The notes: generated by a model from the letters alone, not told the origin. Shown: positions 10,339 to 20,793, numbered from the stretch's first letter. The stretch: 64,000 nucleotides of DNA from Tridacna crocea (GCA_943736015.1 OX031072.1:3499501-3563500); one strand, 5' to 3'. Translations and numbers: made by a program.

Positions 10339-10567
10339 TTAACCCATTACCACACGATCCCTACTTTTGACGCCCCTGAGACAAGCCTTTAGAAAACATT
10401 GTGAGAAAAGGAGAAAATGCTGGTAACCAGCATTTTCTCCTTTTCCCACAATGTTTTCTAAAAGTTTCTCAAAACAATTTTCAAATTTTCAGTCACTTTT
10501 ATTTTGTCGTCTGCAAATGCTTTCGATTTGAACAAGCCAACAATATTGTCGTTTGGTAATGAGTTAA
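10339..10567 (+). mobile_element. Family A MITE, nested in F2
   Basis: TTAACCCATTACCACAC to GGTAATGAGTTAA, with a full hairpin. It starts nine bases after the previous copy. Confidence 0.95.
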
Positions 10568-10794
10568 AAGGTATATAATATATCATGGAGAGACATTTAG
10601 CCCCCTTTTGCAACAGCATCACTTATTCAACTAAACATTTCGTTTAAAATGATATCCCCCGAAAAAAGGACCCCCCAATCGGCCATTTTGCATCGAATTA
10701 AAAACAAAAACAAAAAAAGGTGTCTCGGCAGAATCGGTTATTGTACACATGTATAAAGTTTCTCGAAATTGCGTCCAATGGTATTGGAGAAATT

Positions 10795-11055
10795 CACCCG
10801 GACGGACGGACAGTCTTACGGGACGGACCTTGTGGGGTTGAATTGCTCTTTATTCAATGCAACCCAAACAACCCCACAAGAGCATCTTTTTTAAACCCAC
10901 TAGTCCTAACCCTAACCCCATACCTACCAGGTGGACGGAATGAACCCCATAGAGATTAAATGTACAGTTACCCCTAACCCCACAATGTCGGGCTCGTAAG
11001 GACGGACACACAGATGGACGGACGGAAGAACGGACGATGGAAGAACGGACGGACA
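10795..11055. repeat. GGAC-rich low-complexity region
   Basis: GGACGGACGGAC clusters at both ends. Between them lies a short CCTAACCCTAACCCC patch too small to be called telomeric. Confidence 0.6.
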
Positions 11056-11103
11056 TCGCTAAAACTATATCACTCCGCCTTCGGTGGTGGATGATAATAT
11101 ACA

Positions 11104-11565
11104 TATAGGATATTTGTTGTTGTTGTTTTTTCGGTGAAAGATCGAAATTTATTTCATCGAGTGAACACCATTGGTAATAATTTCACAAGAAGCGCAGCCA
11201 CAAGTGAAAATATTACCGATAGTGTTCATGAGAGGAATTAAATTTCGATCTTCCACCGAAAAAAACAGATATTCTATTTATTTTATGCTTTTAACCCTTT
11301 CTGGCAAGACCTTTATCAGATCCAGTACAGTTCTTTTCAGTTATTCCCCGTGTCGTATGCCTCCCGCATAGCAACGCATTACAATATTACGTCAAGCGCA
11401 AGAAAAAATGTAAGGTAAATGACGTCATATTTCCATCTGGATGTGAGCCACGCGCAATTTACCAAGGTAAAAATCAGTATTTTCACTAGTCGTACCCGTG
11501 GAATATCCGGAAAAATATTTTCACTGGTATTTCTCGATATCCTACCGGAAAGCATGAAATAGTGA
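11104..11565 (+). mobile_element. Family D element (D2)
   Basis: A hairpin at 11128-11268 (arm GTGAACACCATTGGTAATAA) is followed by the CCCTTTCTGG...GTGTCGTATGCCTCCCGC arm to about 11463. A tail shared with D1 (ATTTCTCGATATCCTACCGG) follows. It lacks the left copy of the long arm found in D1. Confidence 0.7.
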
Positions 11566-11590
11566 TCGTATATTGCACCAAGGAGATGCA

Positions 11591-11622
11591 ATAAGCCCCC
11601 TTTTGCCAGAGCATGGCTCAAT
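11591..11622. mobile_element. Family F right-end fragment
   Basis: AAGCCCCCTTTTGCCAGAGC followed by ATGGCTCAAT is the F right terminal repeat without a body. Confidence 0.6.
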
Positions 11623-11877
11623 AAGGATACAGATCACAGGCGATGTTTCAAGTATTATTAAATATAGAACAACACATTGCTAGACAATCATCACGTTTTT
11701 ATCCTAAAATTGGGAAATTTAAGTGAAGTTAAATCAATTACAGGGGTAAATAAATATTCGATTACTCGAGTCATAGACCCTGGTGCTACAGATTTTTTTT
11801 CTGTTTTTCGACGTAGTTGTATAAGATGGCGGTTGACCTATTCAATATTGTTATTTGTTGCCAATGATTATCTAATC
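11623..11877. other. Short unassigned stretch
   Basis: Contains the 80-residue frame 11677-11919, which runs into the E element and shows no protein-family features. Confidence 0.4.
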
Positions 11878-12138
11878 GGCTTGCAACACGCGAAAAGGGG
11901 CATTCGGACATTTGCGTAAAGTGTCGTCTCGGATCAGCCTGCGCAGTCCGCGCAGGCTAATCCGAGACGGCACTTTACGCCTACATTAGATTTTGTCTTA
12001 CAGTAGACATGCATAAAACAGAAAGTTACATAAAAACGGAAAGTTTCGTTTCGGTTTAGCCTGCGCGGACTGCGCAGGCTGATCCGAGACGACACTTTAC
12101 GCAAATGTCCTAATGCCCCCTTTCGCCTGTTGCAGGCC
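11878..12138. mobile_element. Family E double-hairpin TIR element (E1)
   Basis: Terminal repeats GGCTTGCAACACGCGAAAAG and CTTTCGCCTGTTGCAGGCC (opposed). Two GC-rich hairpins share the core GCCTGCGCAGTCCGCGCAGG, one near each end, separated by a roughly 60 bp A+T-rich spacer. About 261 bp. No clear target duplication in this copy. Confidence 0.85.
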
Positions 12139-12143
12139 AAAAT

Positions 12144-12385
12144 TGTGTGCTCTCTTCTGGCAAAAGGAGGTTTAAATGCACTTCTCTGATACATTATAAG
12201 CAAAACATCATTAATAATACATCTGTAAAATCCGTTTCTTTGAACAAGCGATTCCTGCTGCAGAACGGTCCTTGGACAAACCCAAAATCAAAAACCATCG
12301 ACCAGGTTAGCCTGCACCAACTGCACATGCAGACCCGAGAGATTCCACCCCCCCCCCCAAAACCCCCTTTTCACAGAGCATTGGA
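12144..12385 (-). mobile_element. Family F element, diverged (F3)
   Basis: The right edge CCCCCTTTTCACAGAGCATT is the reversed F left end; the left edge GGCAAAAGGAGGTTTAAATG is the reversed right end. It abuts E1 and carries a C-run of 11 near 12348. Confidence 0.6.
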
Positions 12386-12672
12386 CGTATGTTTTTTCAT
12401 ACACAACATTTCAGCATTAAATGCTATTTTTCCGACGATAAACTGAATCAATGTCTAGTCTTTGATATTAGATGTATTTGTAACTGAAATTGTAACTGCA
12501 AAATATTGGCAATGAAAAGGCAATAGCTTGGATGGTTACTTTAATTTCCAATAACTCTCTCCAATATTAAACCATAAAAGGGTCTCTCAAGTCCTATACC
12601 AGCATGTCTCGCGTCGTCCATTTTCTACAGAAAGTTTGTTTATAGAAATACTAGTATATAATATACATTATA
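12386..12672. other. No feature recognised
   Basis: A+T-rich spacer between F3 and K1. No repeats or frames of note. Confidence 0.4.
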
Positions 12673-12879
12673 CTACTCAACATTTGCTAGGGATCACCAT
12701 TTTATATTGAGCCGATATGTATACGCGGCATGCATTTGGTGTGGTTTTCTAGTACGTAACATTGCCACACTGATGATATAAACTATCTGAGGAAATGAAT
12801 ATTTTTTAAGCAAAACTGTATTTATGTAACATATTCCTGTAATGAAGTATCGAATTGATCCCTAGCAAATGTTGAGTAG
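12673..12879. mobile_element. Family K TA-flanked TIR MITE (K1)
   Basis: Perfect 24 bp terminal inverted repeats beginning CTACTCAACATTTGCTAGGG, flanked by TA on both sides (12671-12672 and 12880-12881). Its 207 bp have no coding capacity. TA duplication points to a Tc1/mariner-type source; the short body contains no transposase. Confidence 0.85.
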
Positions 12880-12936
12880 TACAGATAAGAAGTTAACTGT
12901 TTACCTTCCCAGTTTAAGTGCACTTTGAAAACCCTG

Positions 12937-13092
12937 GGTCCGTATGTATACACCGACCATTCTCAAGAACATTCTTAGTCTTGTTCTCCAGAATTTTCAA
13001 AATATGAGAGTAACACAACTTCTGATTGGCTAAACCATTTGGTTTAGCCAATCAGAAGTTGTGTAACTTTCAAACTTAAGTGAATACAGACC
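12937..13092. mobile_element. Family C palindromic MITE (C1)
   Basis: The element folds on itself around TGGCTAAACC/GGTTTAGCCA; its ends are GGTCCGTATG and ATACAGACC. CTG flanks it on both sides (12934-12936, 13093-13095). Three-base CWG duplications are typical of PIF/Harbinger elements, so I infer that superfamily. The right half is shorter than the left. Confidence 0.8.
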
Positions 13093-13118
13093 CTGGTTTT
13101 AGCCCGTTGATTGATGGA

Positions 13119-13270
13119 TTAGCCCTTTGGCTGTTCATTGCGACTTACTGACCGTTTGCAGACAGCACAGGTCAAGATCAGACTTTTTTTCTTTTTTCAA
13201 ATAGCACTATAAGGGATTTTACTACCGAATTGAAAATCTCATTTTAATTATTTAGTAGCATAAGGGTTAA
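13119..13270 (+). mobile_element. Family B MITE, hairpin mostly lost
   Basis: TTAGCCCTTTGGCTG at the left and ATAAGGGTTAA at the right are good. Only the first hairpin arm remains (GGTCAAGATCAGACTT). Confidence 0.8.
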
Positions 13271-13383
13271 ACTGTGGTTTACCCCGCTTTCAACGTTAGG
13301 GATGTCAATCATATTAATGACAGCTCAAATAGCCATGTATTTTCTGGGTGTCATCAGTGCTAGGCAAGGGCTCTGTTCAAGTG

Positions 13384-13423
13384 TCTTGCCATTGAATACT
13401 TCAACAACAACAACAACAAAAAC
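13384..13423. repeat. (CAA)n microsatellite
   Basis: Five to six CAA units followed by an A-rich spacer. Confidence 0.8.
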
Positions 13424-13465
13424 CGGTGAATCCAGTGCGCTTCGAACCCGAGGCCTTTAGCCCTG

Positions 13466-13672
13466 GGTCCGTATTCACCGACCAGTTATAAGAATGTTTT
13501 CTGTCTTATTTTCCAGAACGTTCTAAATTTGAAAGTAACACAACTTTAGATTGGCTTAACCATTTGGTTTGGCCAATCAGGACTTGAGTTACTTTCAAAT
13601 ATGAAAAAAAAAAAAAACCTTGGGGAATAAGCCTTAAAGAATCGTATTCTGAATATTTAGTGGATACAGCCC
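13466..13672. mobile_element. Family C palindromic MITE (C2)
   Basis: Ends GGTCCGTATTCACCG and GTGGATACAGCCC, flanked by CTG at 13463-13465 and 13673-13675. The fold-back centre is near 13562-13567; an A-run of 14 interrupts the right arm. Confidence 0.85.
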
Positions 13673-13833
13673 CTGCGTTAATATGGAGTGTGTCCCATGT
13701 CACGTGGTAAAGTCCTTGGACTTTAGATTGCAAAGCCCCATCCCGTCGGTGGAACACGAGTAAAACTGATCTGGTTTCCGTGATAAGAACATTATCAACT
13801 CGTGATATCAACAAGCATCCTTCTCAGTCAAGT

Positions 13834-14020
13834 TTAAACTCTTTACCTAACGTTAAAACTTTAGACTCTGCCAAATTGAAAGCATTTGCAAACTCACTTA
13901 TCGAATGTAGCCCGAAAGACAAATATAACCTTCGAAACTATGAAATATTGTGGGAAAATGAGAAAATGCTGGTTACCAGCATTTTCTCATTTTCCCACAA
14001 TGTTTTTACATACCATTTTC
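13834..14020 (-). mobile_element. Family A MITE, right end lost
   Basis: TTAAACTCTTTACC at the left. The hairpin has ATGAG mirrored by CTCAT where others have AGGAG/CTCCT. It is truncated soon after the hairpin. Confidence 0.75.
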
Positions 14021-14455
14021 TATCGGATCGTTATTACAGGGGGTTTTGTTGGCGAAGGGTAAAATTTTACCGTAATGTGATATTCACGGCCTGAAGGGTC
14101 CTTCCTTTCTTTGGTCGTCAAACCATCGAGTAGAAGGTCGTTGTTCGCTTGTGCTTTAGTGCTTTCGTGAGGGAGAGTGACAGAGACACAGAGAAAAAGA
14201 GAGTCCAAGTCCTTTACGATTTCTGTCATGATTCTATTCCTTTCTAAAACTCTATATTAAAAACAATATGAGACCCCTTAGGCGAAACCATCTGGGACCC
14301 CAGGATACAATTTGAAGTTTCCTAAAGGACCATCTTCCGATGCTCCCTGCCAAATGAATCCCAGTGCTTTATGGTTTCAGACAAGAAGTTGCAACTAAGC
14401 TACCATGACTCGAGCTCCTAGAACTATGACACAGTATTATCTCTTACAGGCCCGT

Positions 14456-14910
14456 AGGAAGCAATTTTGGATTGGGGGGGGGGGGGGGCCAACATCATTT
14501 GAGAACCGGCTTGTCGTCTTGCTTTTACATATATTGCGTTTGGTTATGCAGTGAGAAATAACCCACCTACTAAAACTAATGACTGAAAAGGAAGGAAATT
14601 TGTCCAACAATGTAGTGAATTATGAGATTTGGAGAAAAAGTAAAGCAGAAAATCACACGGAATGCAATGTGACGTCAGAAACTGTTTGGTGTCTGTCAGA
14701 TAACAAAAGTAGAAGAAAAATTTCCATGGCTCGCCGCGGTTTGTTTAGAACTATTTTAAATCGTTCAGAATTTTCTATTATTTCATCCTCTTTATGCACG
14801 ATGATTGTCTAGCAATTTTCAGCGAAATGCTGGCACAGTCATTTTATTGGTGATCAAATTATTGGGGGGGGGCCCGGCCCCCCCTAGTCCCCCATGTTCC
14901 TACGGCCCTG
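14456..14910. mobile_element. hAT-like non-autonomous TIR element (family L)
   Basis: Opposed ends CAGGCCCGTAGGAAGC and TTCCTACGGCCCTG, each followed inward by G/C runs (15 G at 14474-14488). CAGGNCCGTAGG-type ends fit hAT elements. The flanks share only TCTTA, shorter than the usual 8 bp, so the superfamily is inferred. The 77-residue frame inside has no transposase features. Confidence 0.6.
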
Positions 14911-14951
14911 TCTTATATTTACTGCATCAAATTTAGATACATGTATATATA

Positions 14952-15095
14952 GAAGATGTTTGTTTTTCAAGGTGAAAGGTCGAAATTCATCTCATCGAAT
15001 GAACATCATCGGTAATATACTCACGAGTGGCGCAGCCACGAGAGAATGTATTACCGATTATGTTCACGAGATAAAACTGATTTCGATCTTTCATT
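14952..15095. mobile_element. Family D hairpin only (D3)
   Basis: AGGTCGAAATTCATCTCATC and a mirrored arm around the loop GGCGCAGCCACG. It is cut on the right by the SINE-bearing tandem array. Confidence 0.7.
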
Positions 15096-16030
15096 CTTAC
15101 GAACAATGTCCATAACAAAGAAACAAAGAAACAAATAAATGCATAGCTCAAATACAAATCGCATCTGGCGGGATTCAAACCCTTGAAGGGACAAATAACC
15201 TCGTTTTTCGAGTATTAAAGGACCAATACCATAACCACTGAGCCAAAGAGATATCTCTCTGACGCAGTTGTCAGGTATTGTATTTAAATCGGGACGAAGC
15301 TATGCATGAAGGCGTGGTCTCCCGTAACACATCCCCCCACCCCCTCTGAAAGTCATCATTTATTGACGAGTCAAAGAATTATTAGGCAGGAAGTCCGATT
15401 TTGGACAACAAATGGGATTAATGGCTGAATGGCTAATCCCGGACGAGCCCCCATCTTACGAACAAAGTCAGTAACAAAGAAACAAATGAATGCATAGCAC
15501 AAATACAAACTGCATTTGGCAGGATTCGAACCCTTGAAGGGTCAAATAGCCTCGTTTTTCGAGGACTGAAAGACCAATACCATAACCACTGAGCCAAAGA
15601 GTTGTCTCTCTGACGCAGTTATCAGGAATTGTATTTAAATCGGCACGAAGCTATGCATGAAGGAGTGGTATCCCGCAACACACACCCCCTCTTAAAGTCA
15701 TCATTTATTGAAGACTCGAAGCTTTATTAGGCGGGAAGTCCGATTTTGGACAACGAATGGATTAATGGCTCAATGGACAATCCCGGACGAGCCCCCATCA
15801 CACGATCAATGTCCGTAACAAAGAAGCAAATAAATGCATTGCTGAAATACAAACCGCATTTAGCGAGATTCCAACCCTTGACGAGACAAATATCCTCGTT
15901 TTTCAAATACCAATACCATAACCACTAAGCCAAAGACTTAAGAGTTATCTCTTTGACGCAGTTGTCAGGTATTGTATTTAAATCGGGACGAAGCTATGCA
16001 TGAAGGAGTGGTCTCCCTTAACATTCACCG
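15096..16030 (-). repeat. Tandem array of about 350-bp units each carrying SINE M
   Basis: Units start at 15096, 15455 and about 15799; the third is incomplete. On the minus strand each has an RNA polymerase III-type head: A-box-like TGGCTCAGTGGTTATGG and B-box-like GGGTTTGAATCCC about 50 bases downstream, followed by ATTTGTATTTGAGC. The same head occurs once, plus strand, at 48.3 kb, so a tRNA-derived SINE was caught in a tandem duplication. Units differ by small indels, so the array is not recent. Confidence 0.8.
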
Positions 16031-16034
16031 GAAA

Positions 16035-16215
16035 AAATTATTTATTTCATACTTTTTACCCTTGATGGGTGGAACTTGATCAAAATACAGCACTGTTCTT
16101 TTCGGTGTAATATTCCCCGTGGCGTATCCCCCTTCGCATAGCAACGCATTACAATATTACGTCAAGCACCAGAAATTTAAAGTAAATTACGTCATATTTC
16201 CATCGCGTTGTCTTG
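16035..16215 (+). mobile_element. Family D arm only (D4)
   Basis: CCCCGTGGCGTATCCCCCTT, GCATAGCAACGCATTAC and ACGTCATATTTCCATC match the D right arm. No hairpin is present. Confidence 0.65.
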
Positions 16216-16224
16216 TTGATGTGC

Positions 16225-16375
16225 AGATAACAAACTACGGGATTTGGCAACAATATGAGAAAGACAGAATATTCGTAATCAGCACTTTCTTCCTTCACCA
16301 CGATATTTTAATCAGTTCTTTGCCGTCTGCAAATGATTTCAAGTTTGGAACAAGTATGGAATTTTGACGATGGGA
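16225..16375 (+). mobile_element. Family A MITE, heavily eroded
   Basis: AACAATATGAGAAAGACAGA, a decayed hairpin, and the long-arm words GCCGTCTGCAAATGATTTCA. Confidence 0.4.
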
Positions 16376-16560
16376 GAGCTGACGTATGAAGTTTGATGCA
16401 CTTTTGTCTTTGTTTTCTTGTGCAGTGCTAAACATTGTTTTCAAGATAAGATCAGTCTTTCCGCTGAAACTGTCCTTTTAGTTTTCGTGGTTTTCCTGGA
16501 CATTAGATATTTTTGGCCAGTACTTCAAACAATAGTATTGCAAAGCTGACTGCTTACAGA
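16376..16560. other. No feature recognised
   Basis: Unique-looking spacer. Confidence 0.4.
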
Positions 16561-16749
16561 ACTCCAGAGAGAGGGAGGAGTGATTTTTAATTCAAAAATT
16601 TAAAATATTATTAATTCTCCAAATAAACCCTATATTGTGGGTGCTCATTGGAATCGTCTCAACGAGACGATTCTAATGAGTACCCACAACATACGGTTTC
16701 GAAGCGAAACAATGGATTTAGAAGGCCATCACTCCCTCTTATCTGGAGC
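16561..16749. mobile_element. Fold-back element with GC-rich centre (family N)
   Basis: Outer opposed ends CTCCAGAGAGAGGGAGGAGT and CACTCCCTCTTATCTGGAG. The inner palindrome at about 16626-16704 is centred on GTCTCAACGAGAC. Single copy; superfamily unknown. Confidence 0.65.
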
Positions 16750-17018
16750 TCTATAATCCACATAGTTAAAGTCGAAACACTGACCAGCTGTGAGAAAGGT
16801 ACTATAATCGAATCTCAGAAATAAGTTGGCAGAGCTAGGAGTTTGTACCAGCGGTCTTCTGGTTTCAAATCACAACCGCTAACTCCTTCTGACAAAATAA
16901 GTCTAGAAATTGCTTTATCTGTGAATTATTTGCCAGACTGATCTACGACAGTTTTATTGTTGCAACAATGACGACTTTAGACAGCAGACGTTGCAAGTCA
17001 TGTTCTGGTAAACGGGAT

Positions 17019-17250
17019 TTAAAACTCTTTACCAAACAATGACGACCTTTAACGACCCTAGGAAAGAGGCCTTTTGAAAACTTTGTGGGAAAAGGATAAA
17101 ATGCTAGTTACCAGTATTTCCTTCTTTTCCCACAATGTTTTCTACCCTATCAAAGAAGAACTGCACCATTTTAGTCACACTGAACTTTTTGTCTGCAAAC
17201 GCTTTCAATTTTGGACAAGGCTAGACTTTTGTCGCCTGGTAGAGGGTTAA
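17019..17250 (+). mobile_element. Family A MITE
   Basis: TTAA at both ends; the hairpin has several unmatched changes, so it is older than the neighbouring copies. Confidence 0.85.
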
Positions 17251-17303
17251 TGCATCTCTGCAATGCATCGTACCATCGTCATCAAATAATTACGGACACA
17301 TAA

Positions 17304-17461
17304 TTGGCCTGCAGCACGCGAAAAAGGGACATTCGGACAATTGCGTAAAGTGTCGTCTCGGATCAGCCTGCGCAGTCCGCGCAGGCTAATCCGAGACGGC
17401 ACTTTACGACTTGATTAGATTTTGTGCGGCAGTAGACTTGTGCAAAACATAAAATTACATA
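17304..17461. mobile_element. Family E element, left part (E2)
   Basis: TTGGCCTGCAGCACGCG and the first GC-rich hairpin are intact. The element stops in its spacer exactly where repeat G1 starts; no right half was found after G1. Confidence 0.8.
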
Positions 17462-18540
17462 ACAAGAGGGCCATGATGGCCCTGTATCGCTCCAGTGACT
17501 AATAAGTAAAGACACTATGTACAAGCAAAACATTACAATACTTGGCGAATTGGTTTTAAACTTGAGGACATACTAAATTTTTTCCATAAAATCCTACGAG
17601 AAAGTTGTGACCCCCGGACAAAGCCAATTTTGACCACAAAGCTATAATTACTTGAATCCTAGTAGAAGTCCACAAGATAAAGCTCCATACCAAATAATAC
17701 AGGTCTAGAATGTGTGATTACAAACAAGAAGATTTTCAAAGTTTTCTCAATAAAAAGGCCCCGTAAAATTTGAAACCCATGAGACAGGGCTAAATTTAGA
17801 AGACCTAGTCTTTATTATGGTTAGTAACAAGATGACTTAGAAAGTTTTCACCATAAAACTTGTAACCCCTGGTTTGGGGATAAACTTGACCCCAAGGCTA
17901 TAATTTGGGCCCTTCTGGTAGAGGCACAGTAGATAAAACCACATGCAAAATTTGGTAGCTCTAGGCCTTATTGCTAGGTACGAGTAGATTTTTAAAAATT
18001 TCCCAGTATGTGCCCATGTAAAATTCGTTACCCCAAGGACAGGGCCAAATTTAATGCCAGGGCTGTAATTTGGGCACCATTAGACAACCATTTGATAAAG
18101 TTAGATGCAAAATTGAATAGCCCAGGCCTTATGGCTTGGTTCCAGAAGATTTTTAAAGTTTTCCCTATATACGCCCATATAAAACTTGTGATCCCCGTTG
18201 TAAAGCCGAATTTGAGCCCTGGGCTATCATTTGGGCACTCTTGGTAGAAATCACTTGATAAAGATACATGCCAAATTTGGTAGCTCTACGCCCTATGGCT
18301 AGGTACCAGAAGGATTTTAAAGTTTTCCCTATATCAGCCCACATAAAACTTGTGACTCCCGGCGCGGGGCCAATTTTGACCCTAGGGCTATTATTTGAAG
18401 GAACTTCGTAGAGGTCCACTAGATAAAGCTACATGCCAAATTTGGTAGCCCTAGGCCTTATGGTTTCAGAGAAGAAGATTTACAAAAAAAAAAAAATCAA
18501 TATTTTTCAGTTTTGTTGCTATGGCAACCAGAGTTTTTAA
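17462..18540 (+). repeat. Family G tandem-core repeat (G1)
   Basis: Begins with the palindromic head AGGGCCATGATGGCCCTG. Degenerate units of about 163 bp follow, each with CTTGTGACCCCYGG, CCAATTTTGACCC, AAAGCTACATGCCAAATTTG and AAGATTTTTAAAG. The end near 18540 is not sharp. The layout (head, tandem core) resembles the 'pearl'/HINE class of non-autonomous Helentrons known from bivalves; this assignment is tentative. Confidence 0.75.
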
Positions 18541-18767
18541 ACCAGATTTTTTTTAGCCGTTTTTGGGAGGCAAATTAAAGGTTATATAGGTTTTTACTCA
18601 ATTTGACACAAAATTATAGGTTTTTATAAGTTTTAAAGGTTTCGCTAGGAGGCCTTTCCGGTGTGTAGGTTTTTATGTTCAAAGGTTTGGGGTATTTTTC
18701 AGGAGCAGATTTGATTTGGTTGTATATGACACCGTTTTTAGCCATATCTCGGTCATATCGCAGCAAC
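18541..18767. other. No feature recognised
   Basis: T-rich spacer between G1 and the next palindrome. Confidence 0.4.
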
Positions 18768-18875
18768 ATTTCTTCGTGCCTTCTGAGTCATATCGTCGGT
18801 TTAGTTTAAAAACCTCGTAACTACAGCTTGAAACAAGCTGTAGTTACGGGGTCTTTGAAGTAGACGGACGATATA
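18768..18875. repeat. Perfect-core inverted repeat
   Basis: ATATCGTC...GTAACTACAGCTT, loop GAAAC, then AAGCTGTAGTTACGGGG...GACGATAT. About 45 bp arms with a few mismatches. Possibly another fold-back MITE; single copy. Confidence 0.6.
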
Positions 18876-19042
18876 CCAGTCTTTGATTACATGGGAAGTT
18901 GTTTCCTTGTTAAAAAAAATTCCACAGTGGCCTGCATCAGCAACAAAATTTATGAGGGAATAGTTTAATTTGTGTTTATATTTATAGTCGCCACCGGTTG
19001 CCCGTATGCGTGGTGCCCCAAGAAGACGGCTAGTTTCGTTAC

Positions 19043-19384
19043 GTGAACTGGTCGAGTGAAAATGTTTACGAATCTGGTATATACCTTATATACTATGCCG
19101 ACGGCAGCCCTCCGGGGACCTTCACAATGACCCGCCCCAGTGCGGGGAAGAAACATATAACACTCAAGGTTACAAATCCGGTACCTTATATGCATACAGC
19201 ATCACGAACAACCCAATGCAGATTTACTGTAACAGGAAATATAGACGACAGTAATATGCACAGAGATACATCTATACGCGTTTTAGCCAGTTATTTTACC
19301 CGTTCCATCAGTGATTTAATAAACAAAACCCATTCTTGTATTTTCATGCCAAATCCCGACTCTGACAATTGTGAGGTTAAGTAG
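19043..19384 (+). CDS. Unrecognised 113-residue open frame
   Basis: The frame opens after a stop at 19031 and runs to 19384 with GTG as its first in-frame start, so any translation would need an upstream exon. A T-rich stretch ending in AG just before 18989 could be a splice acceptor, but the in-frame stop at 19031 argues against that join. No signal peptide, membrane span or known domain is visible. Possibly chance; it is the longest frame here that lies outside a repeat I recognise. Confidence 0.15.
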   Translation: MNWSSENVYESGIYLIYYADGSPPGTFTMTRPSAGKKHITLKVTNPVPYMHTASRTTQCRFTVTGNIDDSNMHRDTSIRVLASYFTRSISDLINKTHSCIFMPNPDSDNCEVK

Positions 19385-19785
19385 AATACGACGGAAAGAA
19401 AATTTTATTTCATTTTGGTGGCTAATGAAGAAATCACTGTCATGTCCACACAGCTGACTAATTTTTAACCATTCTACTGTCTATTAAATTCAAACAGCAT
19501 TTTTTTCTCTCTCTCTATAAGGAAATGCCTTTACATATTGTTAAAGGGGGGCGTAACAACACATTAGGTCTAAACAAACAAAAACAAACAAACAAATAAT
19601 ACCAAATAATGCCTAACCACAGTTTAAATTACGCCCAATCGCTCTGAAGCTCGAAAATTACATTACTCGAACAAAACCGATTCTTCGGGCGTAACAAACG
19701 CTGACTGAAATCTAACCAGACATCTCACACGTCACGTGACAGCTCTTTTGTCACGTGACGCCAATATCCAAGAAAGCAAAACCAT
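19385..19785. other. No gene recognised; one small hairpin
   Basis: Contains CACGTCACGTGAC/GTCACGTGACG opposed at 19728-19761 and a TCTCTC patch at 19507-19516. Confidence 0.45.
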
Positions 19786-19999
19786 TTAACACTTCGAATG
19801 CTAAGGGCACCATCAGCTGATTTCGCAGACAGGGAAGATTCAAGATCAGACTGACCAAAACGTGCAGTCTGATTCTGGGTCTACACTGTCCGCTCTGTGC
19901 TGAAATATTCAGAAAACATTTTGTTGTTAGTTTATTATCGCTCTAAAAATTTCATATTTAATGTCTTCATTCTAATTAGTTAGTGAAGAAAGGGTTTAA
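19786..19999 (+). mobile_element. Family B MITE
   Basis: TTAACACTTCGAATGC to GGGTTTAA; the hairpin is present with scattered mismatches. Confidence 0.8.
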
Positions 20000-20053
20000 A
20001 AACAAGTCTGGGGAAAGATTCAATTAAGAAAGAGGGGACACGGTTCCTAGTGT

Positions 20054-20282
20054 TTAACTCATTACCAAACGACAAAATTTTAGACTTGTCCAAATGGAAA
20101 GCATTTGGAGAGAACAAAATAAGTGCGACTCAAGAATTGAAACAAGACTTTAGAAGAGAAGAAAACATTGTGGGAAAAGGAGAAAATGCTGGTTACCAGC
20201 ATTTTCTCCTTTTCCCACAATGTTTTCAAAAGGCTTCTTCCTCTGAGACGTGAAAAACAGGGACTGTTTAGTAAATGTTTAA
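20054..20282 (-). mobile_element. Family A MITE
   Basis: TTAACTCATTACCAAAC at the left; the hairpin is perfect. Its right TTAA (20279-20282) is also the left end of the next copy. Confidence 0.95.
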
Positions 20283-20504
20283 ACAAAGAATCCTGTCTGA
20301 ACGATCCTGAGGGCGAAAACGGAAGGCTTTCCAAAACATTCTTGGAAAAAAGGAGAATAATGCCGCTAACTAGCACTGTCTCCGTCTGCCACAATGTTTT
20401 CTTTTATTTTCAACATAAATTTAATCATGTGAGCCAAATTTAGTTTGTCGTCTGCTCCTTCCTTAAATTTGGACAATTCTAAACGCTGTCTAGTAAACAG
20501 TTGA
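20279..20504 (+). mobile_element. Family A MITE, diverged, sharing a TTAA
   Basis: Opposite orientation to its left neighbour. The hairpin is badly eroded (AATGCCGCTAACTAGCACTG), so this copy is older. Confidence 0.75.
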
Positions 20505-20546
20505 CGCTTTTAGCACCGCACAAATGAAACAAACATGTTCAGTTAT

Positions 20547-20793
20547 TTAAGGCGTTACCAGACGACAATACTTTCGTCTCGTCGAAACTGAAAGAAATTG
20601 CAGGAAATTGCAGACGACACTTTATATTGTAGCACAATAGTGGAATTTCTCTTTCATGGGCTATTGGGGAAGAAAATATTGTGAGTAAAAGAGAAAATGC
20701 TGGTTACCAGCATTTTCTCCTTTTCTCACAATGTTCTCTGAAGGCTTCTTTTTCAGGGTTGTCAAAACTCGGCATTGTGCGGTAAAGGGTTAA
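20547..20793 (-). mobile_element. Family A MITE
   Basis: TTAAGGCGTTACC to GGTAAAGGGTTAA. An internal duplication of GAAATTGCAG near 20590-20610 lengthens it. Confidence 0.9.

Larger units (their letters stand above)
9895..10627 (+). mobile_element. Family F element holding two MITEs (F2)
   Basis: Left end CTGAACCATGCTCTGTAAAA with a G-run; right end TAGCCCCCTTTTGC near 10600. Two family A copies nine bases apart fill its right half. An A-run at 9934-9949 interrupts the left subterminal region. Confidence 0.7.

Noticed and set aside
10904-10918. CCTAACCCTAACCCC resembling telomeric repeat
   Set aside because: Only two units in a low-complexity region; no array and no subtelomeric context.
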